Virus record (IMG/VR): IMGVR_UViG_3300012003_000002
Location: 33,562 to 97,561 of that record
Source of the DNA: a virus
Reading direction: 5' to 3' (one strand)
DNA: 64,000 bases
Shown here: positions 1 through 8,918 of the stretch, piece by piece
Numbering within the stretch: the stretch's first letter is position 1
Layout of the letters: each line of letters starts with the position of its first letter
Translations under genes and position numbers: made by a program
The notes under the pieces: generated by a model
Databases searched by the model: none
The model's input: the letters and a program-made list of their open reading frames with translations, nothing else
What the model was told of the DNA's origin: nothing

Positions 1-303
1 ATCATTTTCCCATAATTGAGTTGTTGTTTTCCAATCAATTGGATGTGTATTTACAACTTTATTATCTACTAATTTAATACCTCGTTTATTTTTTCTAATA
101 CAGAATGTAAATTTAGTTTTAACTGGTGTAAATTCCAAATCTTCATTAATTATCTTTTCTACAATTCTTTTATTAAAGTCGTAAACTACTTTATCAAATA
201 AAGTTTTAGATTTAGGTTCTTTAGATTTAGACTTGTAATAATTGTAATAATCTTTAATACCAAAATCCGTATTTATCCTACCCTCAGATCTGATATTAAT
301 CAT
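1..303 (-). CDS. Conserved crAss-like phage protein, N-terminal part (runs off the window)
   Basis: An open frame starts at the ATG complementary to 301-303 and stays open to the left edge, so only about the first 101 residues are visible. The protein starts MINIRSEGRINTDFGIKDYYNYYKSK and is rich in Lys and Asn, with a motif NTHPIDW near the edge. The start overlaps the stop of the upstream connector gene by a few bases, which is typical of translational coupling. I associate this sequence with a conserved gene next to the structural block in crAss-like phages, from memory only. No function is assigned. Confidence 0.5.
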   Translation of the reverse strand, partial: MINIRSEGRINTDFGIKDYYNYYKSKSKEPKSKTLFDKVVYDFNKRIVEKIINEDLEFTPVKTKFTFCIRKNKRGIKLVDNKVVNTHPIDWKTTTQLWEND

Positions 304-976
304 TAGCGTCATTAATATTATCTTCAGGAAGTTTTAAAGTTCCTATAAGAGTTTGTATAATCTCAGAACGAATTGCATCAATGTGATGAGCTTGTAATGG
401 ATATTCTGTTTCATCTTCATCAAAACAAGGTTTAGAATCTTCACAATTACAACAATTTTTATAATTTTGTAATTCTAAAGGATCTTCAAATATACCTGTA
501 ACTGTAATACAATCAATTAATTTAACTGTTTCAGATTTACTTATTAAATAGATTTTTTTATCTGTATCTAAAAAAGCATAGATTGAATTTGCAAAAGGTG
601 AGTACTGACTCCAAACAGCTCGTTCTTTATTAACAAAGTTAAATGGTTTAGTTATTTTAACAGAAGGTTTAACTTCTGTTATAGCTGATTTAAGATGTAA
701 TTCTAATGGAATGGGAATAGTATTCTTAGAACGCATTATAGTATCGCAATCGTAGTCTAAACCACATTCATTAACAGATACTTCTTCCATATCCATACAG
801 AATTTCTGTAATATTGAAGTATCTATTAATTTTTGTAAATTATTTGCGTCATTACGCAGATATTTACTACGTTTTAAATTATATAGATATATAATATATC
901 TATTGGAAAACTTCTGATCGTCTACAGTATCTCTAATAGCTGTTCTGACATCGTAAATTAATTTGGAAATTACCAT
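296..976 (-). CDS. Connector or tail structural protein of the crAss-like type
   Basis: This 226-residue protein begins MVISKLIYDVRTAIRD and carries a Cys-rich segment near residue 190 (NCCNCEDSKPCF) followed by YPLQAHHIDAIRSEI. Its size, the helical N terminus and the DYPLQ-like C-terminal helix resemble a conserved crAss-like virion protein that I recall from the neck/tail region. It lies directly downstream (leftward) of the phosphoesterase cassette and overlaps the next gene. Membership of the structural module is well supported by position. The exact ring or tail role is an inference. Confidence 0.5.
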   Translation of the reverse strand: MVISKLIYDVRTAIRDTVDDQKFSNRYIIYLYNLKRSKYLRNDANNLQKLIDTSILQKFCMDMEEVSVNECGLDYDCDTIMRSKNTIPIPLELHLKSAITEVKPSVKITKPFNFVNKERAVWSQYSPFANSIYAFLDTDKKIYLISKSETVKLIDCITVTGIFEDPLELQNYKNCCNCEDSKPCFDEDETEYPLQAHHIDAIRSEIIQTLIGTLKLPEDNINDAND

Positions 977-990
977 ATATTTGTGTATAT

Positions 991-1018
991 AAAAAAAGCC
1001 ACCCTTACGGAATGGCTT
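991..1018 (-). terminator. Rho-independent terminator, leftward
   Basis: On the minus strand an AAGCCA / TGGCTT stem, extended by TCC/GG pairs across a short loop, is followed by a run of seven T. It lies 24 bases past the stop of the phosphoesterase gene and before the next gene's start at 976, so it closes the phosphoesterase unit. Confidence 0.5.
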
Positions 1019-1041
1019 CGATTTGTTATTATTATATTTTA

Positions 1042-1968
1042 TTATTTTAAATCCATTACTTCTAAATAAGGATGTAAACCTTCAATTACTACACCACAAC
1101 TAATTACAGGTTTTGGAAAATTTCTTCCATATTCCATAGCATAAGATTTCATATCAACTCCACACCCTACCTGAAACCCAAAGATTCTAGATTTAGCTCC
1201 AACATAAAATTGGACACCTGCTTGCGAATGAAGATGACCTTGAACTGTGGACATTAAATTTTGCTTAGCTTTAGTATAAGCATTTGTAGTTCCATGTGTA
1301 TATAATACATCGTCAATTACAACATCTGTAACCCATTCCCAACCTGGAGTTCCTAAAACTTGTGAATAATTTTGAATCCATCTTTTAGAAATACCTGCAC
1401 TCATTGCTTTTCTATATATTAAAGCATCATGGTTACCAATTGTTACATAAGCTTTCGGAAATGCTTTATACCATTTTCTTAACATTTCTACTGATAAATC
1501 ATGCTCTTGTGTAGCACCATAACCTTCTGTAGAAGTCTCATGGTATGATGTGAAATGGAGGTCTAATATATCACCTATAAAAATAACAGTGTCACAATTA
1601 TATTTTTTATAAACTTTAATACAATGTTCTAAATAACCATCTAATGTAAAAGGTAAATGTAAATCTCCAATAACTAAAACATTTTTACCAGATTTAAATT
1701 TTTTAACAAAACATTCATCTGTAGTCATTGGGTATTCTTGATATTTAAACGCATTCCCAAATACATCTTGAGAAGATTTAAAATTTTGTTCAATAATATC
1801 TCTAGTTTCCTTATTTTCTTTATATTGTTTAAATTCTTTACGAATTTCACCTAATGCTTGATAACATAAATCTTCATTACAATCTAATATTGTAGATAAT
1901 TTATAAGCTCCAAACTTGATGTATCCATTTTTTTCCCTAAGAAAGTTTTTTATATCTTCCAGCTTCAT
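1042..1968 (-). CDS. Calcineurin-like metallophosphoesterase
   Basis: A 308-residue protein with the full metallophosphoesterase motif series: GDLHLP, GDILD, GNHD, a Tyr-Thr-His-Gly-Thr segment and GHLHS, which bind a two-metal centre. The N-terminal 90 residues are helical and may bind nucleic acid. The substrate (nucleotide, DNA or phosphoprotein) cannot be told. I place the start at the ATG at 1968; a longer frame to 1995 would need a TTG inside the promoter. The gene has its own promoter (1993-2024) and its own terminator (991-1018) inside the late structural region, so it looks like a self-contained accessory cassette (moron-like). Confidence 0.5.
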   Translation of the reverse strand: MKLEDIKNFLREKNGYIKFGAYKLSTILDCNEDLCYQALGEIRKEFKQYKENKETRDIIEQNFKSSQDVFGNAFKYQEYPMTTDECFVKKFKSGKNVLVIGDLHLPFTLDGYLEHCIKVYKKYNCDTVIFIGDILDLHFTSYHETSTEGYGATQEHDLSVEMLRKWYKAFPKAYVTIGNHDALIYRKAMSAGISKRWIQNYSQVLGTPGWEWVTDVVIDDVLYTHGTTNAYTKAKQNLMSTVQGHLHSQAGVQFYVGAKSRIFGFQVGCGVDMKSYAMEYGRNFPKPVISCGVVIEGLHPYLEVMDLK

Positions 1969-1992
1969 ATATAATATATTGATTAATAATTG

Positions 1993-2024
1993 CAAAGATA
2001 AACAATTATTTTGTAAAAACCTAA
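1993..2024 (-). promoter_or_regulatory. Bacteroidota-type promoter for the phosphoesterase
   Basis: On the minus strand TTAGG, then exactly 19 bases, then TATCTTTG, matching the Bacteroidota -7 consensus TAnnTTTG. The -7 element lies about 25 bases upstream of the ATG. The same TTAGG-N19-TATnTTTG layout is found at 29892-29923, 30950-30981 and 63799-63830, and with one change at 54720-54751. Confidence 0.5.
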
Positions 2025-2055
2025 TAAAATTGCAATTATTTTATAATTATTTTTA

Positions 2056-2667
2056 TTATAGTTTCAAATTAATTAAATATCCAATTTGAATTGATTTATC
2101 AAATATCCCATAAGAACCCAATATAAGATCTCCATTTTTACGTTGAATACCTAAATTTGCATTAAAATTAAATTTGTCTAATTTAACAGTATTTGATATA
2201 CTACCACCTAATAATAAATTTATTGTTGGTTTATTAATTTTAACTGGTATATCAAAAGTTCTTTGTTTAATTGTCCAATTATATGTTAAAGATTTTAATT
2301 CACCTTGAACTTCTACATCTCCTACAATTTTAATAGTGTCATTTTCAAAAGGGATTTGATATTTTCTAAGTTCTATTGATTTTATAAATTCTTTTAAACG
2401 TTCTGTTTCAGATTCTAAATTAACATATTTATCCGCTAATTCTTTATTAAAAGGATTCTCTGTGATAATTAAACTGTCTTTATATATCAAACTATCTTTA
2501 ATTTGTATTAATGGTTTAGGATTAATTATAATAGGTGATTTACCAGATAATTCTGGTATAGTTACTTTAATAGTTTTAATTTCTTTAGGTGATGTCCATC
2601 TACCTATAAAGAAAGATAATATTAAAACAACCACTCCGATTATAATATATTTTATAGTTGAGATCAT
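2056..2667 (-). CDS. Membrane-anchored lysis-region protein, possible spanin
   Basis: A 203-residue protein with one N-terminal membrane segment (about residues 7-22), then a charged coiled-coil-like stretch (about 75-105) and a beta-rich C terminus. The N-in anchor plus long extracytoplasmic domain, and its position directly after the endolysin gene (4-base overlap), fit an inner-membrane spanin or a similar envelope protein. The sequence itself is not one I can name. Confidence 0.5.
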   Translation of the reverse strand: MISTIKYIIIGVVVLILSFFIGRWTSPKEIKTIKVTIPELSGKSPIIINPKPLIQIKDSLIYKDSLIITENPFNKELADKYVNLESETERLKEFIKSIELRKYQIPFENDTIKIVGDVEVQGELKSLTYNWTIKQRTFDIPVKINKPTINLLLGGSISNTVKLDKFNFNANLGIQRKNGDLILGSYGIFDKSIQIGYLINLKL

Positions 2668-3173
2668 ATATTTATATATTTAATATTATTTTCTAAAATA
2701 TAATCTTCATTATCTATTTTAGATTTCATTTTTTGCCAAGTTAATCCAAAAGATTTTTGAAGATGAGGATAATCCTTAAATGATTTCCAATCACCACCCC
2801 ATTCATAACCTTTTGATTTAAAATAATTAATTACTTCCATCCAATCAGCAATTTTATCTTTATCAAAATCTTTATTCATATCCCATGAGGTAGTTTCAAA
2901 TGTACCATTATTATCTAAATCATATAATAATACAATATCTAAAGCTAAACCATAGTTATGTATAGATTGCCAACTTTTAGCATTTGTAACTTTAGGTTTT
3001 TGATTAAATAGTTTATTTTGCTCCTCTGGTGAACGATATGTAGAAGTAAATCTTAATCTAATACCTTTTCCTAATAATTTTTCATTAACATAACTATATA
3101 TCTCCAAAACTTCTTCTCTAATCTTAGGATGTAAAGTTTTAATTTTACCAAGTGTAATAATATCTGATGCCAT
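2664..3173 (-). CDS. Endolysin, M15-family peptidoglycan peptidase
   Basis: This 169-residue protein has the VanY/M15 metallopeptidase layout: TSTYRSPEEQNKLF, the zinc-binding SIHNYGLALDI (His and Asp ligands) and the distal DYPHLQ (His ligand). Such enzymes cleave L-Ala-D-Glu or D-Ala-D-Ala bonds in peptidoglycan. There is no signal peptide, so release through a holin is expected. It is flanked by small membrane proteins in a compact leftward lysis cassette. Confidence 0.5.
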   Translation of the reverse strand: MASDIITLGKIKTLHPKIREEVLEIYSYVNEKLLGKGIRLRFTSTYRSPEEQNKLFNQKPKVTNAKSWQSIHNYGLALDIVLLYDLDNNGTFETTSWDMNKDFDKDKIADWMEVINYFKSKGYEWGGDWKSFKDYPHLQKSFGLTWQKMKSKIDNEDYILENNIKYINI

Positions 3174-3175
3174 AA

Positions 3176-3364
3176 TTATTTAATTTTATATTTATAATAA
3201 GGGTCATTTAAAATTTTATTAATTTCAATTAATCCTTTTTCTGTTTTATCTAAACTTTTTTTAATTTGTAAAGTTTCTTCTTCTAAACTTAATTTGATAT
3301 TTTGATTATAACTTGTACATATTAAAAAAGTAAACAATATAAATAATATTTTTAATCTTTTCAT
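3176..3364 (-). CDS. Small secreted or lipoprotein-like protein of the lysis cassette
   Basis: A 62-residue protein with a positively charged start and a hydrophobic signal-like segment (residues 5-17) ending in a Cys (LFTFLICTS), then a short charged helix. The Cys could be a lipobox, which would suit an outer-membrane spanin partner, but the box is imperfect. It lies two bases from the endolysin gene and overlaps the coiled-coil gene on its other side. Confidence 0.5.
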   Translation of the reverse strand: MKRLKILFILFTFLICTSYNQNIKLSLEEETLQIKKSLDKTEKGLIEINKILNDPYYKYKIK

Positions 3365-3732
3365 TGTCCTAATTTTTTACGTATGTTGTTTAAATCTCTT
3401 TCTAATTTATTAGCTTTTTCTTTTAATTCTTTATTATAATTATCTCTCAAATTATCTAATTCTACTTTATTTTCAATATCTTTGTTTCTTTCAGCTTCTC
3501 TAATTGCCTTTAAACAATCTTTACTGTCTGATAGATTTAAAGTTTTTTGAACTTCTAATTTTTGGTATGTATTCGATTCTCTATTTTCAGCATTATTAGC
3601 TCTAGAATAAAAAAAGAAATTACCCGCAGCTAAGATAATGATTATTATTAAAGATAGAACCCATGATCTATTTCCAGGTTCTGTATCAATAACTTTAACT
3701 AAAACATCTTTAGCATCTCCACTATCTATCAT
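3361..3732 (-). CDS. Membrane-anchored coiled-coil protein, probable inner spanin
   Basis: A 123-residue protein with a membrane segment at about residues 25-42 (VLSLIIIIILAAGNFFF) and a long Lys/Glu-rich coiled coil from residue 55 to the end. This is the Rz-like layout of inner-membrane spanins. It lies between the holin-like gene and the small lipoprotein-like gene, as expected for a lysis cassette. There is no residue-level family match, so the call rests on topology and context. Confidence 0.5.
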   Translation of the reverse strand: MIDSGDAKDVLVKVIDTEPGNRSWVLSLIIIIILAAGNFFFYSRANNAENRESNTYQKLEVQKTLNLSDSKDCLKAIREAERNKDIENKVELDNLRDNYNKELKEKANKLERDLNNIRKKLGQ

Positions 3733-3753
3733 ATTTTATTTTATTTAGTTATT

Positions 3754-3945
3754 TTATAATTTATTTTTTAATTTTAATATAGTTTCTGTTACTTTTGTTG
3801 ATCCTATATAGGCAGTTGCAATTACAGTCCACTCACTACCTGTTAACTTAGAACCAAATAAAGCGGTTGTAGCAATTAAAAAAACTGTGAAAGTTTTACT
3901 AATTGCTTTTCCTAAATATTTATCTATATATTCTTGTCTATTCAT
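3754..3945 (-). CDS. Holin-like small membrane protein
   Basis: A 63-residue protein with two hydrophobic stretches (about residues 18-32 and 38-52) joined by a short turn, and charged ends. It is the first gene of the lysis cassette, followed by spanin-like and endolysin genes. Size, topology and place suggest a holin, which opens the inner membrane for the endolysin. Confidence 0.5.
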   Translation of the reverse strand: MNRQEYIDKYLGKAISKTFTVFLIATTALFGSKLTGSEWTVIATAYIGSTKVTETILKLKNKL

Positions 3946-4015
3946 ATTTATTTATTTAAAGATTAATTATTTGGGTTTGAATATTCAACTTCTAAATTTA
4001 TTTATTAATTTTAAT

Positions 4016-7000
4016 TTATAAAGCTGCTGGTTGCCAGATTATATTCCCATAAGTTGCATTAATATCTCCATTTCCCCCAGTTGCACCGTTAGCTGTGCCA
4101 GTTATTTTTAGAATCGCTGATGCTGAAAAAGTCAGTCCTGTTAAAGGAGTATAATTCGTGTAAGACGCTGTACTTGCACCTGGTGTAGAAATATTTACCA
4201 TTGCTCTTGCAGTTGTTGCTCCAGTTCGTATAATTGAAACATTCACTATCCATGCGCCTGTAACGCTCATTGTTAATGCTCCCGTATCTGCTATTACTGA
4301 ACCTGCATAGTACACTCTCAATTGACTTGTTGCGGTTGCATCATTGAAAATACCTCCATAAATGGCTACTAATTTTTCACCTGGTGCATTTAGCCTATTT
4401 GTACCTATAGTGTAAGTGAGTAAGTCTGTTTCGTTAATACCTATATTTGCCGCGGAATCTGGGTAAAAGTCTTTTAGTTGGATAGGAGCTGTCCCCGCAG
4501 TTGATGTACTACCATCAGCCATTAAGAATTGAGAAGATGTACCTCCTGATTTTATGAGTGCTGTTGCCGTAACACTTGAAGAGAAGGTGGCTGCTCCTGC
4601 CTGAATTCCTCCGTTATCTGTAATAGTTAGTTTATCTACTCCATTTTTTTGGATAGTAAACGGAATACCAGTTGCTGCTGTTGTGTTATTAATAACAACG
4701 CCTTTACCCGATGAGGTATTATAAGTAAAGAATCCCGTCCCTGTTGAATCATTAGCAGAATAGAGTCCAATTCCTGTTGAGGAGTTACCGGAATAGAATC
4801 CCGTACCTATTGAGGTATTAGAGGAACTTATCCCGATACCCGTTGATGAGTTTCCAGAAATTATACCACCAGTAAATGTTTTTTCCCCCGTTATACTTTG
4901 ATTTCCAGTAAGTAATACTGCATTTGAAGGTGGATTAGCCAATACAAAAGCAGTTGTCGCTATCTGTGTGGTGTTTGTTCCTGCTGTGGCCGTTGGTGCT
5001 GTTGGTGTTCCTGATAATGACGGTGAATCTAAAGGAGCATATACCGTAGCATCTAAACTCCCATCTCCTTTTACAAATTGACTTGCTATACCGCCTGTTG
5101 TTACGTGTGATGCTGACGTTACACTTGAAGAGAAGGTGGCTGATGTTCCGTTTAAAGCACCGCTTAAAGTCCCTCCCGTTAATGGCAAATAAGCAGTAGA
5201 GTTATAAGCATTAGAACCTAAAGTTCCTCCCTCTACAACTGTCCCCGCTATTGTTCCAAAGTTTTTATTGAATGCAGTATTCTTAGTAAATGCAGTTTCA
5301 TAACTTCCTGATGCTTGTTTCCCATTTAACTGAGTTTGAATACTACTCGTTGCATCAACATAAGCCATAGTAGCTGCACTCACTCCATTAGTAGAAGTAG
5401 GTGTAATAGCTCCTAATCCTATAACTGGTGTTGTTGTTCCAGTTGCTACGGTTACCCCGTTTGTGCCTGTTACAGAGGTTACTGTGCCGCTTCCTGTACC
5501 ATATACTGTGCTATCTACGCTTCCATCGGCTTTTAAGAATTGTGATGAAGTTCCTCCTGATTTTATTAATGACGTTGCCGTTACACTTGAAGCGAAGGTG
5601 GCTGTTGTCCCATTCAAACTACCATCTGAATTTAATTTGAAACCTGTATTAACATAACTAGATCCGTTAAAATGCCACAAGTCTAGCCCGTTACTGGCAT
5701 TCAATTGGAATAAAGTTTGTCGATTAGATGCTCCTGATAGTCCATTCCCAAAGTTTATAAGTGAACCTCCACCTATGGTGTTAGATGCTCCTTTAAGGGT
5801 AGTAAAATCAGCATACGTAATAAACGCTCCTGTTGCCGTAACACTTGAAGAGAAGGTGGCTGCTCCTGTTTTTGATACAGTAAAATCATTTTGACCAACA
5901 CCCGCGACCTGATGTCCTAATCTAAAAAAATCATTATTTGGCACATCGTAAGTAATCCCCATTGAGAATAAAGTCGGTGAATTGACATTAATACTTCTAT
6001 CTAAGATTATGCTCTGATATACATCGCGTAATATTTTTATATCTCCAAAAGTTCCATTCCCATTAACCCACATATTAGCAGATTGAGTAGAAGCATTTTG
6101 ATTTTGAATGTAGTTTGCGGAACCTGTTGCTGGAGCAGCTCCTAAACTTGATAAGGTTGGGAGTGCAATATCTCCTGTACCTAAAACTGTAGTTCCTCCA
6201 ACTGTTTTAATGTTTGTGTTTGAAACTAAAGTAGGTTGTTTCCCGTTCAATTGTGTCTGAATAGAACTCGTAGCATCATTATTAGTTCTTTGAGCAGGTG
6301 TCTGAAATACTCTTGTGGCGGTTTCACCTATCTGGTCTGCATTGTAATCATTTGTCTGAGCTACTACCCCACCATTTCTTCCAAATACAGTAGTAACTGC
6401 GCTAGTAGGTGTTAGTAATTCTTGCCAATCTGAAAGTAAAGTTGGGTCGGTACCTTTTAGAATAAATGATTTATTTAAGTCTGTACGTACAGATATATCT
6501 CCTGTTTGTGCTATTAAGGCTAGCATTGTAGCCTGTGAAACAGTCACAAAAGTATCTGATATAGTAATGCTCGGAAGCTGGGAATATATTAATTTTCCGT
6601 CAACTCCTAATCCTGCATAGCCACTTGCTATATTTTTGTTGGCTGTGTTTTCTGGTGTGAAACCTAATGCAGATTGCTTCCCATTCCATATTACTTTTTC
6701 AGCATCCGTAACAAATCTATTGCTCACATCTTGAGTGATGATACTCGGAGGATGATTTGCTGGATGTGTATAATTAGCCAATGTTGCTAATCTTGTAATT
6801 TCAGTATCTAAGATTAAACTTTTACCTGTAACTTTATCAACTTTACCCGAAATATCAACGTTTGAAACTCCTGCTAATCTTGTGATTTCTGTATCTGAAA
6901 TTAACGACTTGCCTGTTACCTTATCAACTTTCAAAGCCAATCCAGAATTTATTGCATCCACAGTAGGAAACTTAACCCCTGTTCCATCAATTGCTAATGA

Positions 7001-8500
7001 GTTTTGTTTGTTTACCGTGTTTTCTTTACTTGAAATATCCTGGTCTCCTGTATTACTTCCTGATAGAGTAGTAATCCCAAGTTTAGTCTTAATTGTAGAT
7101 AAAGTTTCATCACCTGTATTAGTTCCAGTTGAATTACCTGAACCACTTGGTGCGCCTACTTGTGTAGCAGTATAATCCCCTGTTTGAGCAGTAACCGCTC
7201 CGTTTCTACCAAATACAGTTGTAACAGCACTTGTGGGTGTAAGTAGTTCTTGCCAATCAGTGAGTGTAGAATAAAGATTTCCTTTTAAAATAAACGATTT
7301 ATTTAAGTCAGTTCGTACTGCTACATCACCTTTATCTGCCAAGGTTAATCCTAACATTTCAGCCTGAGAAGCTACTACATAAGTGTCTGAAATAGTGATA
7401 CTAGGTAGTTGTGATGAAATTAATTTTCCATCTGCGCCAAGTCCAGCATAACCACTCGCTATGTTTTTATTAGCTGTATTTTCTGGAGTGAACCCTAAAT
7501 CATTTTGTTTAGCATTCCATGTTGCCTTTTCAGCGTCAGTGACAAATCTATTACTAACATCTTGGGTAATAATACTTGGAGGATGATTAGTAGGGTGTGT
7601 ATAGTTAGCGAGGGTTCCTAATCGTGTGATTTCAGTATCTAAGATTAAACTTTTACCTGCAACTTTATCTACTTTCAAATTCAGTCCAGAATTAACCGCA
7701 TCTACCGTAGGGAACTTAACTCCTGTTCCGTCAACTGCTAATGAGTTTTGTTTATTTGAAGTGTTTTCTTTTCCTGATAAATCTTGGTCGCCTGTATTCG
7801 TTCCTGACTGATTAGAAAGCTTGGTGATTTCAAGAGCATTAATAAGTCTTTCACCTGTAACTTTGTCTACCTTACCTGAAATGTCAACGTTTGAAACACC
7901 TGCTAATCTTGTAATCTCTGTATCTGAAATAAGGCTTTTACCTGTTACTTTGTCAACTTTGCTCGCTAAATCAGTCACCAATCCTGTCACCTGACTTTCA
8001 GTAATATTTCCTGTAATAGTTGACGCAGTACCTTCAATACTTAATGAAGTTGCTGTTCCAGTTAATCCTGTACCAGCGCCTATAAAATTTGAAGCAGAAA
8101 TAGAACCTATTCTTGAAATATTTTCAGTTTTTGTATTTCCTGCGTCAGTTGTTGTTCTAGTTAAATAGAAATTAGATAATGATTGTATTGTTTTTGTTAT
8201 ATATGTTAATGTACTACTATTATAAACCCAAGTTGATGCATCACTTCCTATATATAAATTATTAATATCTATTTTTAATAAATTATCATTTATTGTTGGA
8301 GGATTATTTAAATCAAATATTGTTGCTATTGTTGGTGTTAGTGCATTTACATAAACAATTTTAGAATAGTCAGTTGGTACTCCATTTTCTAAAACATCAA
8401 TTCTAGTATCTAAATCTTGTGCATTTCCTATATAAGTGGATTTATCTAGTTTTAATTCTAAAGATGATGTACTTACAAGGGTAGTTGTTATTTTTGCCAT
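4016..8500 (-). CDS. Long repetitive tail fibre, probable receptor-binding protein
   Basis: A 1494-residue protein made of short Thr/Ser/Gly/Asn-rich beta repeats. Recurring phrases are KVDKVTGKSLI, DTEITRLAGVSNVDISG, DATSSIQTQLNGKQ and SGGTSSQFLKADGS. Two copies of a segment of about 145 residues (from LANYTHP to VTTVFGRNG) lie in tandem. The C terminus (about the last 130 residues) is non-repetitive and may be the receptor-binding tip. There is no visible intramolecular chaperone motif. Its base composition is clearly more GC-rich than its neighbours, which suggests acquisition or exchange by recombination. It is the last gene before the lysis cassette. Confidence 0.5.
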   Translation of the reverse strand: MAKITTTLVSTSSLELKLDKSTYIGNAQDLDTRIDVLENGVPTDYSKIVYVNALTPTIATIFDLNNPPTINDNLLKIDINNLYIGSDASTWVYNSSTLTYITKTIQSLSNFYLTRTTTDAGNTKTENISRIGSISASNFIGAGTGLTGTATSLSIEGTASTITGNITESQVTGLVTDLASKVDKVTGKSLISDTEITRLAGVSNVDISGKVDKVTGERLINALEITKLSNQSGTNTGDQDLSGKENTSNKQNSLAVDGTGVKFPTVDAVNSGLNLKVDKVAGKSLILDTEITRLGTLANYTHPTNHPPSIITQDVSNRFVTDAEKATWNAKQNDLGFTPENTANKNIASGYAGLGADGKLISSQLPSITISDTYVVASQAEMLGLTLADKGDVAVRTDLNKSFILKGNLYSTLTDWQELLTPTSAVTTVFGRNGAVTAQTGDYTATQVGAPSGSGNSTGTNTGDETLSTIKTKLGITTLSGSNTGDQDISSKENTVNKQNSLAIDGTGVKFPTVDAINSGLALKVDKVTGKSLISDTEITRLAGVSNVDISGKVDKVTGKSLILDTEITRLATLANYTHPANHPPSIITQDVSNRFVTDAEKVIWNGKQSALGFTPENTANKNIASGYAGLGVDGKLIYSQLPSITISDTFVTVSQATMLALIAQTGDISVRTDLNKSFILKGTDPTLLSDWQELLTPTSAVTTVFGRNGGVVAQTNDYNADQIGETATRVFQTPAQRTNNDATSSIQTQLNGKQPTLVSNTNIKTVGGTTVLGTGDIALPTLSSLGAAPATGSANYIQNQNASTQSANMWVNGNGTFGDIKILRDVYQSIILDRSINVNSPTLFSMGITYDVPNNDFFRLGHQVAGVGQNDFTVSKTGAATFSSSVTATGAFITYADFTTLKGASNTIGGGSLINFGNGLSGASNRQTLFQLNASNGLDLWHFNGSSYVNTGFKLNSDGSLNGTTATFASSVTATSLIKSGGTSSQFLKADGSVDSTVYGTGSGTVTSVTGTNGVTVATGTTTPVIGLGAITPTSTNGVSAATMAYVDATSSIQTQLNGKQASGSYETAFTKNTAFNKNFGTIAGTVVEGGTLGSNAYNSTAYLPLTGGTLSGALNGTSATFSSSVTSASHVTTGGIASQFVKGDGSLDATVYAPLDSPSLSGTPTAPTATAGTNTTQIATTAFVLANPPSNAVLLTGNQSITGEKTFTGGIISGNSSTGIGISSSNTSIGTGFYSGNSSTGIGLYSANDSTGTGFFTYNTSSGKGVVINNTTAATGIPFTIQKNGVDKLTITDNGGIQAGAATFSSSVTATALIKSGGTSSQFLMADGSTSTAGTAPIQLKDFYPDSAANIGINETDLLTYTIGTNRLNAPGEKLVAIYGGIFNDATATSQLRVYYAGSVIADTGALTMSVTGAWIVNVSIIRTGATTARAMVNISTPGASTASYTNYTPLTGLTFSASAILKITGTANGATGGNGDINATYGNIIWQPAAL
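6360..7620 (-). repeat. Tandem duplication inside the tail fibre gene
   Basis: Blocks at about 6360-6790 and 7190-7620 encode closely similar protein segments, both running from LANYTHP(A/T)NHPPSIITQDVSNRF to LTPTSAVTTVFGRNG, with synonymous differences throughout. The offset is about 830 bases, and the spacer also carries repeated KVDKVTGKSL units. The limits are approximate because I located them by eye. Confidence 0.5.
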
Positions 8501-8502
8501 TA

Positions 8503-8898
8503 TTAAATAATTACAGTTTCAATTATATATTCTACAGATACTTGACTACCCGCCTTCACTGTAAATGTTACAGAAGTTTGATTAAGAGTTGTTACTTCTA
8601 TATTTTGAGTTGTACCTGCTGGAAATGTAAATGAATTATATATAATACTTCCACTTATAACAATTATGGTTATTGAGTGAAATGTATTTACTGGATATGT
8701 AACTATTTGATCTGTTATTGGAGAATATGAATTCGTAACTAACGTATTATAATTTGGACCACCATTTTGACAAGTATTAACCGCAGATACTAATTCTACC
8801 AATCTTCTTAAATCAGAATTTTTTATTTTATTACAATCTTGAAAAGCGATTAACAGTTCGTTAATATTTTGGGAAATTGTATTACATTCTATTACCAT
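8503..8898 (-). CDS. Small virion-associated protein, unknown
   Basis: A 131-residue protein with a helical N-terminal half (residues 1-50) and a beta-rich Thr/Val-rich C-terminal half. It is two bases from the fibre start and lies in the fibre operon, so it may be a fibre adaptor or trimerisation partner. No family is recognised. Confidence 0.5.
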   Translation of the reverse strand: MVIECNTISQNINELLIAFQDCNKIKNSDLRRLVELVSAVNTCQNGGPNYNTLVTNSYSPITDQIVTYPVNTFHSITIIVISGSIIYNSFTFPAGTTQNIEVTTLNQTSVTFTVKAGSQVSVEYIIETVII

Positions 8899-8918
8899 AT
8901 TTTATATTTTTAATCTTC

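Noticed and set aside
1969-1995. Longer start for the phosphoesterase (and likewise 30929-30952 for the HNH gene)
   Set aside because: Both extensions begin with TTG within or beside the predicted -7 promoter element, so they would lie in or too near the transcription start.
5428-7811. Several plus-strand open frames of 60-97 codons across the fibre gene
   Set aside because: They lie antisense to a convincing long fibre frame in repetitive sequence and have repeat-derived, biased compositions.
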